Shown here one piece after another: positions 17,227 through 25,833 of a DNA stretch of 64,000 nucleotides. The stretch comes from Streptomyces sp. AC555_RSS877 (lineage in GTDB: Bacteria; Actinomycetota; Actinomycetes; Streptomycetales; Streptomycetaceae). The stretch's first letter is position 1. Each line of letters begins with the position of its first letter. Under the pieces are notes generated by a model, which saw nothing but the letters and a program-made list of their open reading frames with translations, had not been told where the DNA came from and ran no database searches. The stretch covers positions 79,887 to 143,886 of the forward strand of contig NZ_JAGMUK010000007.1 in NCBI RefSeq assembly GCF_019049245.1. The letters are read 5' to 3'. Made by a program: the position numbers and the translations under genes.

Positions 17227-17442
17227 CTACGGCTGATCGGGAGCGTCGGCCTCCTGCTGTCCCTTACGGGCACGGCGCGTCTTCCACGGACGGGCCGGCA
17301 CCGGTACCCGGAGTGCGGGGCGGGGGGAACCGTAGTGGAAGGCGCCGATGCGCTCGTCGTGCTGTGCGTTGAGCCGTCGGATGAGGAACACGCCCACGGC
17401 GGTCACCGCCAGGATCACGACCACGGTCAGGATGGCCTCCAT
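17227..17442 (-). CDS. Small single-pass membrane protein, 71 aa
   Basis: A hydrophobic helix at residues 3-21 (AILTVVVILAVTAVGVFLI) is followed by a basic, Pro/Arg-rich cytoplasmic tail. The ATG is five bases after the stop of the DUF5994 gene and has a GAGG-like site in that gene's end. No family recognised; the tight spacing makes it part of the same transcript. Confidence 0.6.
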   Translation of the reverse strand: MEAILTVVVILAVTAVGVFLIRRLNAQHDERIGAFHYGSPRPALRVPVPARPWKTRRARKGQQEADAPDQP

Positions 17443-17447
17443 GGCCC

Positions 17448-17939
17448 TCACCTCCCTGTTGTCGGCTGGTGCTGAGTAGGAAGCGGCACCGTGTTCTCCT
17501 CCGCCATCAACCGGCTCGCGGTCGACGTGCGCCGCGGGTCGCTCGCGGCGGCCATCAGCCGGGCGGCCGCGGCGGGAGTCGTCCGCGGCGGAATCACCAG
17601 CAGGTTCCAGCGGCCCACGCGGTAGGAGAGCAGCAGCAGTTCGTGCGGGTCCTGCTCGCCGTGGAACCAGCCCACCTTCACCACACGGCCGGCAACGGGC
17701 GCCTTGCGCGGGACGGTCGGCCAGTGCGTGGGATTCACCGCTACACGGGTGATCCGCCCCCACAGCGGGTCGAGTACGGCTGCCAGGGCGGGGAGTTCGG
17801 CCGCGAGGTCCCGGGTGCGGGGCCACCAGGCACCGTCCAGGAGAGCCGGCGCGGAGCCGACGGGAGCCAGGGACAGGCGAAGTGAAGGGGCCGAGGGCCG
17901 GTCTTCGAGTGTCGACGGGCGGGTGATGGTCGCAGCCAT
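17448..17939 (-). CDS. DUF5994 family protein
   Basis: This 163-aa actinobacterial protein matches what I recall of DUF5994: a SLRLSLAPVGSAPALLDGAWWPRTRDL opening, an LPALAAVLDPLWGRITRVAVNPTHW middle, and HELLLLSYRVGRWNLLVIPP near the end. It is cytosolic. Streptomycetes encode several paralogues; their function is unknown. It is the promoter-proximal gene of the four-gene minus-strand operon ending with the GNAT gene. Confidence 0.8.
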   Translation of the reverse strand: MAATITRPSTLEDRPSAPSLRLSLAPVGSAPALLDGAWWPRTRDLAAELPALAAVLDPLWGRITRVAVNPTHWPTVPRKAPVAGRVVKVGWFHGEQDPHELLLLSYRVGRWNLLVIPPRTTPAAAARLMAAASDPRRTSTASRLMAEENTVPLPTQHQPTTGR

Positions 17940-18257
17940 GGCGCAGACCTTGCCCCAGGCCGATCGCGACCGGCCCGGCGTCTTCGATCACCGAAAACGA
18001 CACGGGCGTGGAGGCCGGTGCGCGAAGTGTCCTCGGTCTTCTCAGAGTACTCCCCGGACCGGCCGACCGGTCGGCGAAGGAACCGGCACCCCGGACCGGC
18101 GACCGGATCGGCGAAGGGGCCGGAGAGGGACGTACGACCGGACCGGCCGAACAGGCCCACCGAACCAGCCCACCGAACCAGGCGACCGACTCCGCGATGC
18201 CGTCCGCGCGGCCCGAAAGGTCCCCGCGCGCCCCGCACCGGATGCCCGTCCCCCGCC
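17940..18257. other. Spacer without a recognisable gene
   Basis: This 318 bp region between the DUF5994 promoter side and the 3' end of the histidine kinase is dominated by degenerate CCGGACCGG-type repeats, including the local palindrome GACCGGCCGACCGGTCGGC near 18057-18075. I see no tRNA or convincing small gene. It probably holds the DUF5994 operon promoter. Confidence 0.5.
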
Positions 18258-19670
18258 TCAGCCCCCGCCCACCGTGAACCCGATCACCGTGCCGCCCCCC
18301 TCCCGCCGGACGGCGAAGGGCGCTCCCCCGTGCGCGAGTGCCACTTCCCGCACGATGGACAGGCCGAGGCCGGATCCCGGCAGGGAACGCGCGTCGGCGG
18401 CGCGGTAGAAGCGGTCGAAGACGCGGACCAGGTCGGCGTCGGCGATGCCGGGCCCCCGGTCGAGGATCTCGACGCGGACCGGACCGGGCCCGGCCTGACC
18501 GCTGACCTCGATCTCGATGGGCGCGGTGCCGTCGCGGTCGAACTTGGCCGCGTTCTCGACGAGGTTGGACAGCGCCCGCTGGAGCATCCCCGGGCGGCCG
18601 TCGGTCGTCGTGTCACCGCTCGCGCGGACGACGACCTGCCTGCCGGTACGGCGGCGGGCGAGCCCGGCGACGTCCTCGGCGATGTCGGCGAGGTCCACCC
18701 GCTGCGGCGGCTCGGTGTCGGACTGCCCGGCCGCGAGGTCGACCAACTCGTTGACCAGGTCGGTGAGTTCGCGGGCTTCCTGACCGAGATCCGCCACCAG
18801 TTCGTCCCGGGTGCCGGGGGGCAGCTCGTCGATCCTGCGCAGCAGCGAGATGTTCGTCCGCAGGGAGGTCAGCGGCGTACGCAGCTCGTGTCCGGCGTCC
18901 TGCACGAGCCGGCGCTGGTCCTCCTCGGACTGGGCGAGCCGGCCGAGCATGCGGTCGAAGGCGCGGCCGAGGCGGCCGACCTCGTCGTAGCCGGCGACGG
19001 GCACCTGGATGCCGAGCCGGCGGGTGCGGGCGACGTCCTCGGCGGCGGAGGTGAGGATCACCAGCCGTCGGGTGATGCGCCGGGCCAGCCACCAGCCGAA
19101 CAGCCCGGCCGCGACGACGACCGCGGCCATCAGGGCCAGCGTCCGCTGCTGCAGGGCCCGCAGCAGGTCCTCGGTGTCGCTGAACTCCTGCGCGACCTGC
19201 ACCGCGCCCCGCCCGCCGCCGAGCGCGACGGTCGCGACGCGGTAGACGTCGTTGCCGACGTCGACGTCCTTGTGCTCGACCATCGTCCCGGCCACCGGGC
19301 CGGCCGCGATCCGCCGGTCGCCGGCGACGACCGGCAGCCCCGGCCGGCCGGGGTCGACGATCCTGCCGTCCGGCCCGAGCACCTGCACGTCGGTGCGGGC
19401 GGGCCGGACGAGGTCGTGGCCCGGCTCGGTGGAGGAGAAGTCGTCGGGCGTCATCAGGTGCGTGCGCACCTCGCCCCGCAGGTCCTGCACGACCTCGTCG
19501 AACACGGACTCCTGGTCGACCCGGACCAGCCGGGCGGCCGCGTTGTAGGACAGCACGCCGACCAGCAGGGTGACGGCGGCGGTCACGGCCGCGAAGGACA
19601 CGGCGAACGTGGTCCGCAGCGACAGGAGCCGGAGCCTCCGTCTCGCCGGCAGCCGCCCGAGGCGGCCCAC
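18258..19670 (-). CDS. Sensor histidine kinase, HAMP-containing
   Basis: This 470-aa membrane kinase has a first transmembrane helix at about 22-42, an extracytoplasmic sensor domain, a second helix at about 178-196, a HAMP linker, the phosphoacceptor H261 in the H-box (DAGHELRTPLTSL), and an ATPase domain with NLVENAAKF, DRGPGI and GSGLGLSI. It autophosphorylates on H261 and passes phosphate to the regulator whose gene lies three bases upstream. The architecture is like the MprB/TcrY group. The stimulus is unknown. Confidence 0.93.
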   Translation of the reverse strand: MGRLGRLPARRRLRLLSLRTTFAVSFAAVTAAVTLLVGVLSYNAAARLVRVDQESVFDEVVQDLRGEVRTHLMTPDDFSSTEPGHDLVRPARTDVQVLGPDGRIVDPGRPGLPVVAGDRRIAAGPVAGTMVEHKDVDVGNDVYRVATVALGGGRGAVQVAQEFSDTEDLLRALQQRTLALMAAVVVAAGLFGWWLARRITRRLVILTSAAEDVARTRRLGIQVPVAGYDEVGRLGRAFDRMLGRLAQSEEDQRRLVQDAGHELRTPLTSLRTNISLLRRIDELPPGTRDELVADLGQEARELTDLVNELVDLAAGQSDTEPPQRVDLADIAEDVAGLARRRTGRQVVVRASGDTTTDGRPGMLQRALSNLVENAAKFDRDGTAPIEIEVSGQAGPGPVRVEILDRGPGIADADLVRVFDRFYRAADARSLPGSGLGLSIVREVALAHGGAPFAVRREGGGTVIGFTVGGG

Positions 19671-19673
19671 TCC

Positions 19674-20396
19674 TCAGTCCTCCCGCAGCACGTAACCCAC
19701 ACCGCGGACCGTGTGGATCAGCAGCGGCGCCCCCGGCTGGTCGAGCTTGCGGCGCAGGTAGCCGACGTACACGGCGAGGTTCTTGGAACCCGGACCGAAG
19801 TCGTAGCCCCAGATCCGGTCGTAGATGGTGGAGTGGTCGAGGACGATGCCCGCGTTGCGGACCAGCAGCTCCAGCAGCTCGAACTCGGTGCGGGTCAGCT
19901 CCAGCTCCCGCCCGCCGCGCCAGGCCCGCCGCGCCTGGACGTCCATCCGCAGCCCGGCCGCCTCGATGCGGCCCTCGGGAACCTCTGGCGCCTGCGGCGG
20001 CCTCGGCGCACCGCTCAGCGCGCCGACCGGACTGGTCCGGCGCAGCAGCGCGCGCAGCCGGGCGAAGACCTCCTCGACGTCGAAGGGCTTCACCACGTAG
20101 TCGTCGGCGCCCGCGTCCAGTCCGGCGATCCGGTCCTGGGTCTCCACGAGCGCCGTCAGCATGAGGATCGGTGTCCGGTCCCCTTCGGCGCGCAGCACCC
20201 GGCAGACCTGCAGCCCGTCGATGCCGGGCATCATCACGTCCAGGACGAGCACGTCCGGCGGACTTTTGTGGGCCTGGGCCAACGCCTCGACACCGTCGGC
20301 GACCGCGGTGACCCGGTACCCCTCCAGGGTCAGGGCGCGCTCCAGCGCATGACGGATGGCGCGGTCGTCTTCGGCGAGCAGCACAGTTCGGGGCAC
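19674..20396 (-). CDS. OmpR/PhoB-family response regulator
   Basis: This 240-aa regulator has a receiver domain (acidic pair in LLAEDDRAIRH, phosphoacceptor D53 in VLVLDVMMPG, K in DYVVKPFDVEEV) and a C-terminal winged-helix domain (LELTRTEFELLELLVRNAG, VYVGYLRRKLD, HTVRGVGYVL). I chose the GTG at 20394-20396 next to a GAGGA site; an ATG at 20445-20447 would add 17 residues. It is the first gene of a two-gene operon with its cognate kinase. Confidence 0.93.
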   Translation of the reverse strand: MPRTVLLAEDDRAIRHALERALTLEGYRVTAVADGVEALAQAHKSPPDVLVLDVMMPGIDGLQVCRVLRAEGDRTPILMLTALVETQDRIAGLDAGADDYVVKPFDVEEVFARLRALLRRTSPVGALSGAPRPPQAPEVPEGRIEAAGLRMDVQARRAWRGGRELELTRTEFELLELLVRNAGIVLDHSTIYDRIWGYDFGPGSKNLAVYVGYLRRKLDQPGAPLLIHTVRGVGYVLRED

Positions 20397-20475
20397 GTCC
20401 TCAGTGTGCCAAGCCGGCACAGGCGTACGGCGTGATGAACGGCTCACCAGGTGCCCTTCTTACTGCCCTCTCACC

Positions 20476-20507
20476 GGTAGGGGCGCAACCCGGGGCGCGC
20501 CCCTACC
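20476..20507. terminator. Stem-loop terminator after the flavin reductase gene
   Basis: GGTAGGGGCGC at 20476-20486 pairs perfectly with GCGCCCCTACC at 20497-20507 around a 10-nt loop. It lies just past the end of the minus-strand FMN reductase gene. Confidence 0.65.
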
Positions 20508-20514
20508 CGTCCTC

Positions 20515-21105
20515 TCACCCTGCGGTCCGCAGCGCCGCCAGCCGCTCCTCGAACGGCACGACCGCGAAGTCGTCCTTGACGGGCCTGGCCGCCGACAGCC
20601 CGGTCATCAGGGCCGCCAGCTCCCCCGCCGCGCGTTCGATCCGCCCGTCCAGCCCTTCGGCGCCCCAGTCCTCCGAGGCCGCGTACACCCCGGTGGGGAC
20701 GACGACGGCCCGCAGGTGGGCGAAGAGCGGCCGCAGCGCGTGCTCCAGGACGAGCGAGTGCCGGGCGGTTCCGCCGGTCGCCGCGATCAGCACCGGCGTC
20801 CCCGCCAGCGCGTCCTTGTCGATCACGTCGAAGAAGGACTTGAACAGCCCGCTGTACGACGCCGAGAACACCGGCGTGACGACGATCAGGCCGTCGGCCC
20901 CGGTCACCGCGTCGATCGCGGCGGCCAGTTTCCGGCCCGGGAACCCGTTGGTGAAGTGGTGCGCGATCTCCACGGCGAGCTCGCGCAGCTCGACGACCTG
21001 GACCTCGACCGGCAGGTCCCGGCCCACGGCCGCGGCCAGCCGGTCCCCCAGCAGCCGGGTGGAGGACGGGACGCTCAGTCCGGCCGAGACGACGACGAGC
21101 CTCAT
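20515..21105 (-). CDS. NADPH-dependent FMN reductase family protein
   Basis: This 196-aa flavodoxin-like reductase (CE1759-type) has the phosphate-binding start VVVSAGLSVPSSTRLLGDRL, the flavin-contact segment VTPVFSASYSGLFKSFFDVID, and ATGGTARHSLVLEHALRPLF. It should reduce FMN with NAD(P)H. Its ATG overlaps the stop of the upstream luciferase-like monooxygenase gene by four bases, so it most likely supplies reduced flavin to that enzyme. Confidence 0.9.
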   Translation of the reverse strand: MRLVVVSAGLSVPSSTRLLGDRLAAAVGRDLPVEVQVVELRELAVEIAHHFTNGFPGRKLAAAIDAVTGADGLIVVTPVFSASYSGLFKSFFDVIDKDALAGTPVLIAATGGTARHSLVLEHALRPLFAHLRAVVVPTGVYAASEDWGAEGLDGRIERAAGELAALMTGLSAARPVKDDFAVVPFEERLAALRTAG

Positions 21106-22193
21106 GCGACGTCCACTCCCTTCGATGCGGCCGCGAGCAGGGACTGGTGGGTCGGCGCCTGAGGCACCCCGGCCGGACGCCTCGCGGCGAACTCCCTGCG
21201 CAGCACCGGCACGACCTCCTCGCCGAGCATGTCGAGCTGTTCGAGCACGGTCTTCAGCGGCAGCCCGGCGTGGTCGACCAGGAACAACTGGCGCTGGTAG
21301 TCGCCGGCGTACTCGCGGAAGGACAGGGTCTTCTCGATGACCTGCTGCGGGGAGCCGACGGTCAGGGGGGTCTGGTCGGTGAAGTCCTCCAGCGAGGGCC
21401 CGTGTCCGTAGACCGGGGCGACGTCGAAGTAGGGCCGGAACTCGCGCACCGCGTCCTGCGAGTTGCGCCGCATGAAGACGTGGCCGCCCAGGCCGACGAT
21501 CGCCTGCTCCGGGGTGCCGTGCCCGTAGTGGGCGTACCGGCTCCGGTAGAGCTCGACCATCCGCTTGGTGTGGTCGGCCGGCCAGAAGATGTTGTTGTGG
21601 AAGAACCCGTCGCCGTAGTAGGCGGCCTGCTCGGCGATCTCGGGCGAGCGGATCGAGCCGTGCCAGACGAAGGGCGGTACGCCGTCCAGCGGGCGGGGCG
21701 TGGACGTGAACCCCTGGAGGGGGGTGCGGAACTTCCCGTCCCAGTTCACGACGTCCTCGCGCCACAGCCGGTAGAGCAGGGCGTAGTTCTCGACGGCGAG
21801 GTTGATGCCCTCCCGGATGTCCTGGCCGAACCAGGGATACACCGGGCCGGTGTTGCCACGCCCCATCATCAGGTCCACCCGGCCGTCGGCCAGGTGCTGG
21901 AGCATCGCGAAGTCCTCGGCGATCTTCACCGGGTCGTTGGTGGTGATGAGGGTGGTGGAGGTGGAGAGGATCAGCTTCTCCGTGCGCGCGGCGACGTACC
22001 CGAGCATGGTCGTCGGGGACGACGGCACGAAGGGCGGGTTGTGGTGCTCGCCGGTCGCGAAGACGTCGAGCCCGACCTCCTCGGCCTTCAGCGCGATGGC
22101 GACCATGGCCTTGATGCGCTCACGCTCGGTCGGCGCACGGCCCGTGGTGGGGTCCGGCGTGACGTCGCCGACGCTGAAGATCCCGAACTGCAT
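21102..22193 (-). CDS. LLM-class flavin-dependent oxidoreductase
   Basis: This 363-aa bacterial-luciferase-fold enzyme (CE1758-type) has the N-terminal strand FGIFSVGD, the ATGEHHNPPF active-site segment, LSTSTTLITTNDPVKIAEDFAMLQHLADGRVDLMMGRGN, and a C-terminal LLM region. It uses reduced flavin and oxygen to oxidise an unknown substrate, possibly a sulfonate, aldehyde or amine. It is paired with an FMN reductase downstream. The promoter region before the ATG contains AT-rich GTTGACC/GTTGAAC repeats (near 22215-22228), a possible operator. Confidence 0.9.
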   Translation of the reverse strand: MQFGIFSVGDVTPDPTTGRAPTERERIKAMVAIALKAEEVGLDVFATGEHHNPPFVPSSPTTMLGYVAARTEKLILSTSTTLITTNDPVKIAEDFAMLQHLADGRVDLMMGRGNTGPVYPWFGQDIREGINLAVENYALLYRLWREDVVNWDGKFRTPLQGFTSTPRPLDGVPPFVWHGSIRSPEIAEQAAYYGDGFFHNNIFWPADHTKRMVELYRSRYAHYGHGTPEQAIVGLGGHVFMRRNSQDAVREFRPYFDVAPVYGHGPSLEDFTDQTPLTVGSPQQVIEKTLSFREYAGDYQRQLFLVDHAGLPLKTVLEQLDMLGEEVVPVLRREFAARRPAGVPQAPTHQSLLAAASKGVDVA

Positions 22194-22306
22194 GGTCGCT
22201 CAACCTCCAAATTTGTTGACCGTTGAACTATATCGGAGAACGGTCACCCGCGCCGCCGTATTCCGCCCGCCCGGCGACTGTCAGTGCCCCGTCCTACGAT
22301 CGGTCC

Positions 22307-23110
22307 ATGGCCCCCGTACGCCGTGACACCCGAGGCATCGTCGATGCCGCGGAGCTCTTCACGCACGTGGACTTCCGCCGCGTCGAGCCCGCCGAGCCGC
22401 TGCGCCGGTATGTCGAGCAGTACTGGCTGATCGACTGGAACCTCTCCGAGCCGTACGTCTCGCACGTGGTCCCGCATCCGGCCGTCAACATCGTCTTCCA
22501 GCGGTTCACGGACCAGGAGCCCTTCGTCGAGGTCGCGGGCATCCAGCACGGCCTCTTCGCGCAGAAGCTGGAAGGCCGGGGCCGGGTCTGCGGCATCAAG
22601 TTCCGGCCGGGCGGCTTCCGCCCCTTCGCCCCCGAGTACCCCGTCACCCACTGGACGGGCCACCGGATCCGCTCCCCCGAGGTCCTCCCGGACGCGGACC
22701 CCACGGCGATCCTCACCCCGGACGAGGAGAAGGCCCGGATCGCGGCCCTCGACGCCTTCCTCCTCGGCCTGGATCCGCGGCCCGACCCCCAGGCCGACCT
22801 CGCCGCGGCCCTGGTCGACCGCATCCACACCGACCGCACGATCCGCCGCGTCGCCGACTTCGCCCGCTCCGAGGGCATGTCCGTACGACTGCTGCAGCGC
22901 CTGTTCGCCGCGTACGTCGGTGTCGGCCCCAAGTGGGTCATCCTGCGCTACCGCATCCACGAGGCGCTGGAACGGGCGGAGACCGACAAGGCGGTGGACT
23001 GGGCAGCCCTCGCCGCCGACCTCGGCTACGCCGACCAGGCCCACCTGGTGCGCGACTTCGCGGCCACGGTGGGCGTACCACCGACGGCGTACGCGCAGGC
23101 AGTGCACTGA
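22307..23110 (+). CDS. AraC-family transcriptional regulator
   Basis: This 267-aa protein has an N-terminal DUF6597-like sensor domain (LRRYVEQYWLIDWNL, VVPHPAVNIVFQR, RVCGIKFRPGGFRPF) and a C-terminal AraC helix-turn-helix pair (RRVADFARSEGMSVRLLQRLFAAYVGVGPKWVILRYR, then DLGYADQAHLVRDFAATVGVPPTAY). The ATG at 22307 opens the recognisable domain. It is divergent from the LLM monooxygenase gene with about 110 bp between, so it may regulate that pair; no effector is evident. Confidence 0.9.
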   Translation: MAPVRRDTRGIVDAAELFTHVDFRRVEPAEPLRRYVEQYWLIDWNLSEPYVSHVVPHPAVNIVFQRFTDQEPFVEVAGIQHGLFAQKLEGRGRVCGIKFRPGGFRPFAPEYPVTHWTGHRIRSPEVLPDADPTAILTPDEEKARIAALDAFLLGLDPRPDPQADLAAALVDRIHTDRTIRRVADFARSEGMSVRLLQRLFAAYVGVGPKWVILRYRIHEALERAETDKAVDWAALAADLGYADQAHLVRDFAATVGVPPTAYAQAVH

Positions 23111-23307
23111 CCTCGACGGCCGGCCTCCTCCAGGGCACCGCACTCGGTCTGACCCTCTGATCCCCTGTCGGTCGGACCACCATGGCCTGCCCGGCCCCCG
23201 GGCGCGACCGCCGCCGGAAAATAGCCCCGGCCGCCCTGTCACACTTCCGCCCCGCTCCCCGTCAACCCGGTGAACGCACCGCAGCCCACCGATACGAGGA
23301 GCACCCC

Positions 23308-23655
23308 ATGTCCGTCGCCCACACCGTCGTCACCCTGCTCGCCGCCGCCATGGCGGGTTACTCCGGGATCGTCGTCCTCACCCGGGCCGAATGGATCACC
23401 AAGGCGCTGACCGACTACCGGGTGCCGACCTCGTGGTGGCCCTGGCTCGGGGCGGCGAAGACCGCCGGGGCCGTGGGTCTGCTGGCCGGCCTGTTCGTGC
23501 CGGTCATCGGTATCGCGGCCGGGATCGGCCTGGTGCTGTACTTCACCGGGGCGGTCGTCACCGTGGCGCGGGCGCGCTGGTACTCCCACATCCCGTTCCC
23601 GCTGGTGTACGCCGCCCCGGTGGTCGCCGCGATGACACTGGGCGCGCCGGCCTGA
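23308..23655 (+). CDS. DoxX-like small membrane protein
   Basis: This 115-aa protein has four predicted transmembrane helices (TVVTLLAAAMAGYSGIVVL, AAKTAGAVGLLAGLFVPV, GIAAGIGLVLYFTGAVVTV, FPLVYAAPVVAAMTLGA). The pattern fits the DoxX/DoxX-like family, linked to membrane redox or thiosulfate metabolism. A GAGGAG site lies seven bases before the ATG. It is convergent with the quinone reductase gene 16 bp away. Confidence 0.82.
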   Translation: MSVAHTVVTLLAAAMAGYSGIVVLTRAEWITKALTDYRVPTSWWPWLGAAKTAGAVGLLAGLFVPVIGIAAGIGLVLYFTGAVVTVARARWYSHIPFPLVYAAPVVAAMTLGAPA

Positions 23656-23671
23656 CCCGCCCGGCCGCCGC

Positions 23672-24562
23672 TCAGGGGATGAGCACCAGCCGTCCCCGCA
23701 CCCCGCCCTCCGCGAGCCGGGCGTGCGCCTTCGGGGCCTCGTCCAAGGCGTACGTCTCGGCCACCCGGAGGGTGAGCACCCCCTGATCCACCAGCGCGCC
23801 CAGCTCCGCGAGCCGGGGCCCGTCGGCGCTCACCTCCACCGCGCCGACCCGCACCCCCCGCACCGGAGCGGGAGCCGCCTTCGGGATGACGCCGGCGAAG
23901 GCGCCCCCGTCCCGCACCCACGCCAGGGCCCGCTCCCCGAGCACCGCCGCGTCCAGCACCGCGTCGACGCTGCCCGGCTCGACCGCCCCGGCGGTGAAGG
24001 ACGAGGCACCCAGCGACCGTACGAGCTCCGCGTCCCCCTCACGGGCCAGCGCGGTGACGGACACCCCCCGGTGCGCGGCGAGCTGGACGGCGAACCCGCC
24101 GACCGCGCCCGCGGCCCCCGTCACCAGCAGCGACTGCCCGGACGTCAACTCCAGCAGATCCAGGGCCTGTACGGCGGTCAGCGCGTTCAACGGCAGGGTC
24201 GCCGCCGCCACCACGTCGACCGACCTCGGCGCGCGCGCCACCGCGTCCGTGTCCACGACGACGTACTCGGCGTGCGTACCCAGCGGCTCGACCACGCCGT
24301 AGTGGAGCGCCACCACCTCGTCACCGACGCTCCAGCCCCCGGCCGCGCCCACCGCGTCCACCGTCCCGGCCACGTCCCAGCCGAGCCCGAGCTGCTTGCC
24401 CGCGCCACCGAAGACCCCCGCCCGCACCCCGGCGTCCACCGGGTTCAGCGCGGCCGCCGCGACCTTGATCCGCACCTGCCGCGCCGCCGGTTCGGGCAGC
24501 TCGGTCTCCACGACCCGCACGACCTCGGGCCCGCCGAAAGCGGTCACCACCACTGCTCGCAT
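23672..24562 (-). CDS. Zinc-independent quinone oxidoreductase (MDR family)
   Basis: This 296-aa medium-chain dehydrogenase/reductase lacks the catalytic zinc ligands and matches NADPH:quinone reductases: MRAVVVTAFGGPEVVRVVE, ALNPVDAGVRAG, LGLGWDVAGTVDAVG, and the dinucleotide motif GAAGAVGGFAVQLA. It is slightly shorter than the usual 310-330 aa. The ATG at 24560-24562 was preferred to an upstream start because it opens the conserved domain. A divergent HxlR regulator gene about 125 bp away is the likely controller. Confidence 0.9.
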   Translation of the reverse strand: MRAVVVTAFGGPEVVRVVETELPEPAARQVRIKVAAAALNPVDAGVRAGVFGGAGKQLGLGWDVAGTVDAVGAAGGWSVGDEVVALHYGVVEPLGTHAEYVVVDTDAVARAPRSVDVVAAATLPLNALTAVQALDLLELTSGQSLLVTGAAGAVGGFAVQLAAHRGVSVTALAREGDAELVRSLGASSFTAGAVEPGSVDAVLDAAVLGERALAWVRDGGAFAGVIPKAAPAPVRGVRVGAVEVSADGPRLAELGALVDQGVLTLRVAETYALDEAPKAHARLAEGGVRGRLVLIP

Positions 24563-24629
24563 GTCCGTCAACTCCGCATACGTCACTGCTTGCTCAGGTA
24601 TCTCCTCAGCTGTCGGCAACCCTAGGAAG

Positions 24630-24656
24630 AGTTACTATCCATCGGGAAGTAGTTAC
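24630..24656. promoter_or_regulatory. Possible HxlR operator, AGTTAC direct repeats
   Basis: AGTTAC occurs at 24630-24635 and again at 24651-24656, spaced 21 bp (two helical turns), in the spacer between the quinone reductase and HxlR genes. Placement fits control of both divergent promoters. Inferred from the repeat only. Confidence 0.4.
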
Positions 24657-24688
24657 CCAAGAGTGCGTACGTACCCCGGAGGTGAGCC

Positions 24689-25099
24689 ATGGCGACCATG
24701 ACAGCGGCCCAGCGGCGGAATCAGGCCCGCGCCGAGTACGACGCGTTCATCAAGGGCTGCCCCACCAACCAACTCCTGGACCGGCTCAGCGACAAATGGG
24801 TCAGCCTCGTCGTCGCCGCCCTCGTCCCCGGCCCCCAGCGCTACAGCGACCTCGGCCGCAAACTCGCCGGCGTCAGCCCCAAGATGCTCACGCAGACACT
24901 GCGTTCACTGGAACGCGACGGCATCCTCTCCCGCACGGTCACCCCGTCCGTCCCCGTCCGCGTCGACTACGAACTCACCGACCTGGGCCGCAGCCTGAGC
25001 CTGCTGCTGCTCGCGGTGAAGGACTGGGCGGAGACCCACATCGAGGAGGTCCGGGAGGCACGCGAGCAGTACGACGCCGAGGACGCGACGGCTTCCTGA
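24689..25099 (+). CDS. HxlR-family transcriptional regulator
   Basis: This 136-aa winged-helix regulator of the HxlR/DUF24 family has the conserved N-terminal cysteine (KGCPTNQLLDRLSDKWVSLVV), the recognition region RYSDLGRKLAGVSPKMLTQTLRSLERDGIL, and YELTDLGRSL. In characterised members the cysteine senses electrophiles, quinones or aldehydes. The divergent quinone oxidoreductase gene fits such a role: sensing quinone or carbonyl stress and inducing its reduction. Confidence 0.92.
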   Translation: MATMTAAQRRNQARAEYDAFIKGCPTNQLLDRLSDKWVSLVVAALVPGPQRYSDLGRKLAGVSPKMLTQTLRSLERDGILSRTVTPSVPVRVDYELTDLGRSLSLLLLAVKDWAETHIEEVREAREQYDAEDATAS

Positions 25100-25232
25100 C
25101 GAGCCCTCACCCGGCTTCCGGGTCACCCCGTCCACCTCTCCTCAGCGCTGCGCAGAGATCGCCCGGCCGACCCGCCCGGGACGGGTGCGGCGCCGGCGCC
25201 TGTCCGGAGCACCGCTGCATGTCCGGAACTGA

Positions 25233-25709
25233 TCAGAAGTGGTACTCGTCCCCCGTGTCCAGGACCAGCACCCGCCGCCGGTCGTTGTCGCGGTTACGGT
25301 CCACCGCCCCGCCGCTCCACACCGTGTCGATCTCCAGCAGCACCTCCGACGGCGCCCCCCGCAGCCAGACCCCCACCTCGATCCGCTCGCCCAGCCCGTC
25401 CGCGGCCAGCGCCCCGACGCGGCACAGCACCACCCGCAGCCCCGACCGCGCACACCCGTCCGGCAGCGTCTGCCGGAACGCCAACGGATGGGACCAGCGC
25501 AGCCGCACCGTCGCGTCCGGCACGGCGGACGGCCCGTGATTGCGCGGCGTGAACCCCACGTCGACCCGGCCGGAGGCCATCGCCGCGGACCCGTGATAGG
25601 CGAGATCGGCCTCGGGCCCCTCCGCGGCCGAGGCGACCGGAGCCACCCCGCCCACCGCCACCACCACGGCACCCCACACCGCAAGCCCCCGCAGAACCCG
25701 CTCCCGCAT
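25233..25709 (-). CDS. Secreted protein of unknown function
   Basis: This 158-aa protein has a Sec signal peptide ([21 protein letters not shown], cleavage near ASA-AE) and a beta-rich mature part ([27 protein letters not shown]) resembling a DUF11-type immunoglobulin-like repeat. Two cysteines ([13 protein letters not shown]) could form a disulfide. No catalytic motif is visible. Convergence with other genes gives no functional clue. Confidence 0.65.
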   Translation of the reverse strand: MRERVLRGLAVWGAVVVAVGGVAPVASAAEGPEADLAYHGSAAMASGRVDVGFTPRNHGPSAVPDATVRLRWSHPLAFRQTLPDGCARSGLRVVLCRVGALAADGLGERIEVGVWLRGAPSEVLLEIDTVWSGGAVDRNRDNDRRRVLVLDTGDEYHF

Positions 25710-25833
25710 GCCACCACTCCTCAGTCCGCAGCCAGCCGTGGTCGTACGGGATGTATCCCACGCACGGCGCACCACAGGCGCAGCCCAACAGGTGACACCC
25801 GGCCGCCCGCACGCGCATGGCAGGCTGGCCCGC

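Noticed and set aside
18018..20435. Plus-strand open frame of about 805 codons opposite the two-component system
   Set aside because: It is antisense to a kinase and regulator with clear domains; its product is low-complexity and Arg/Gly/Asp-rich, an artefact of high GC.
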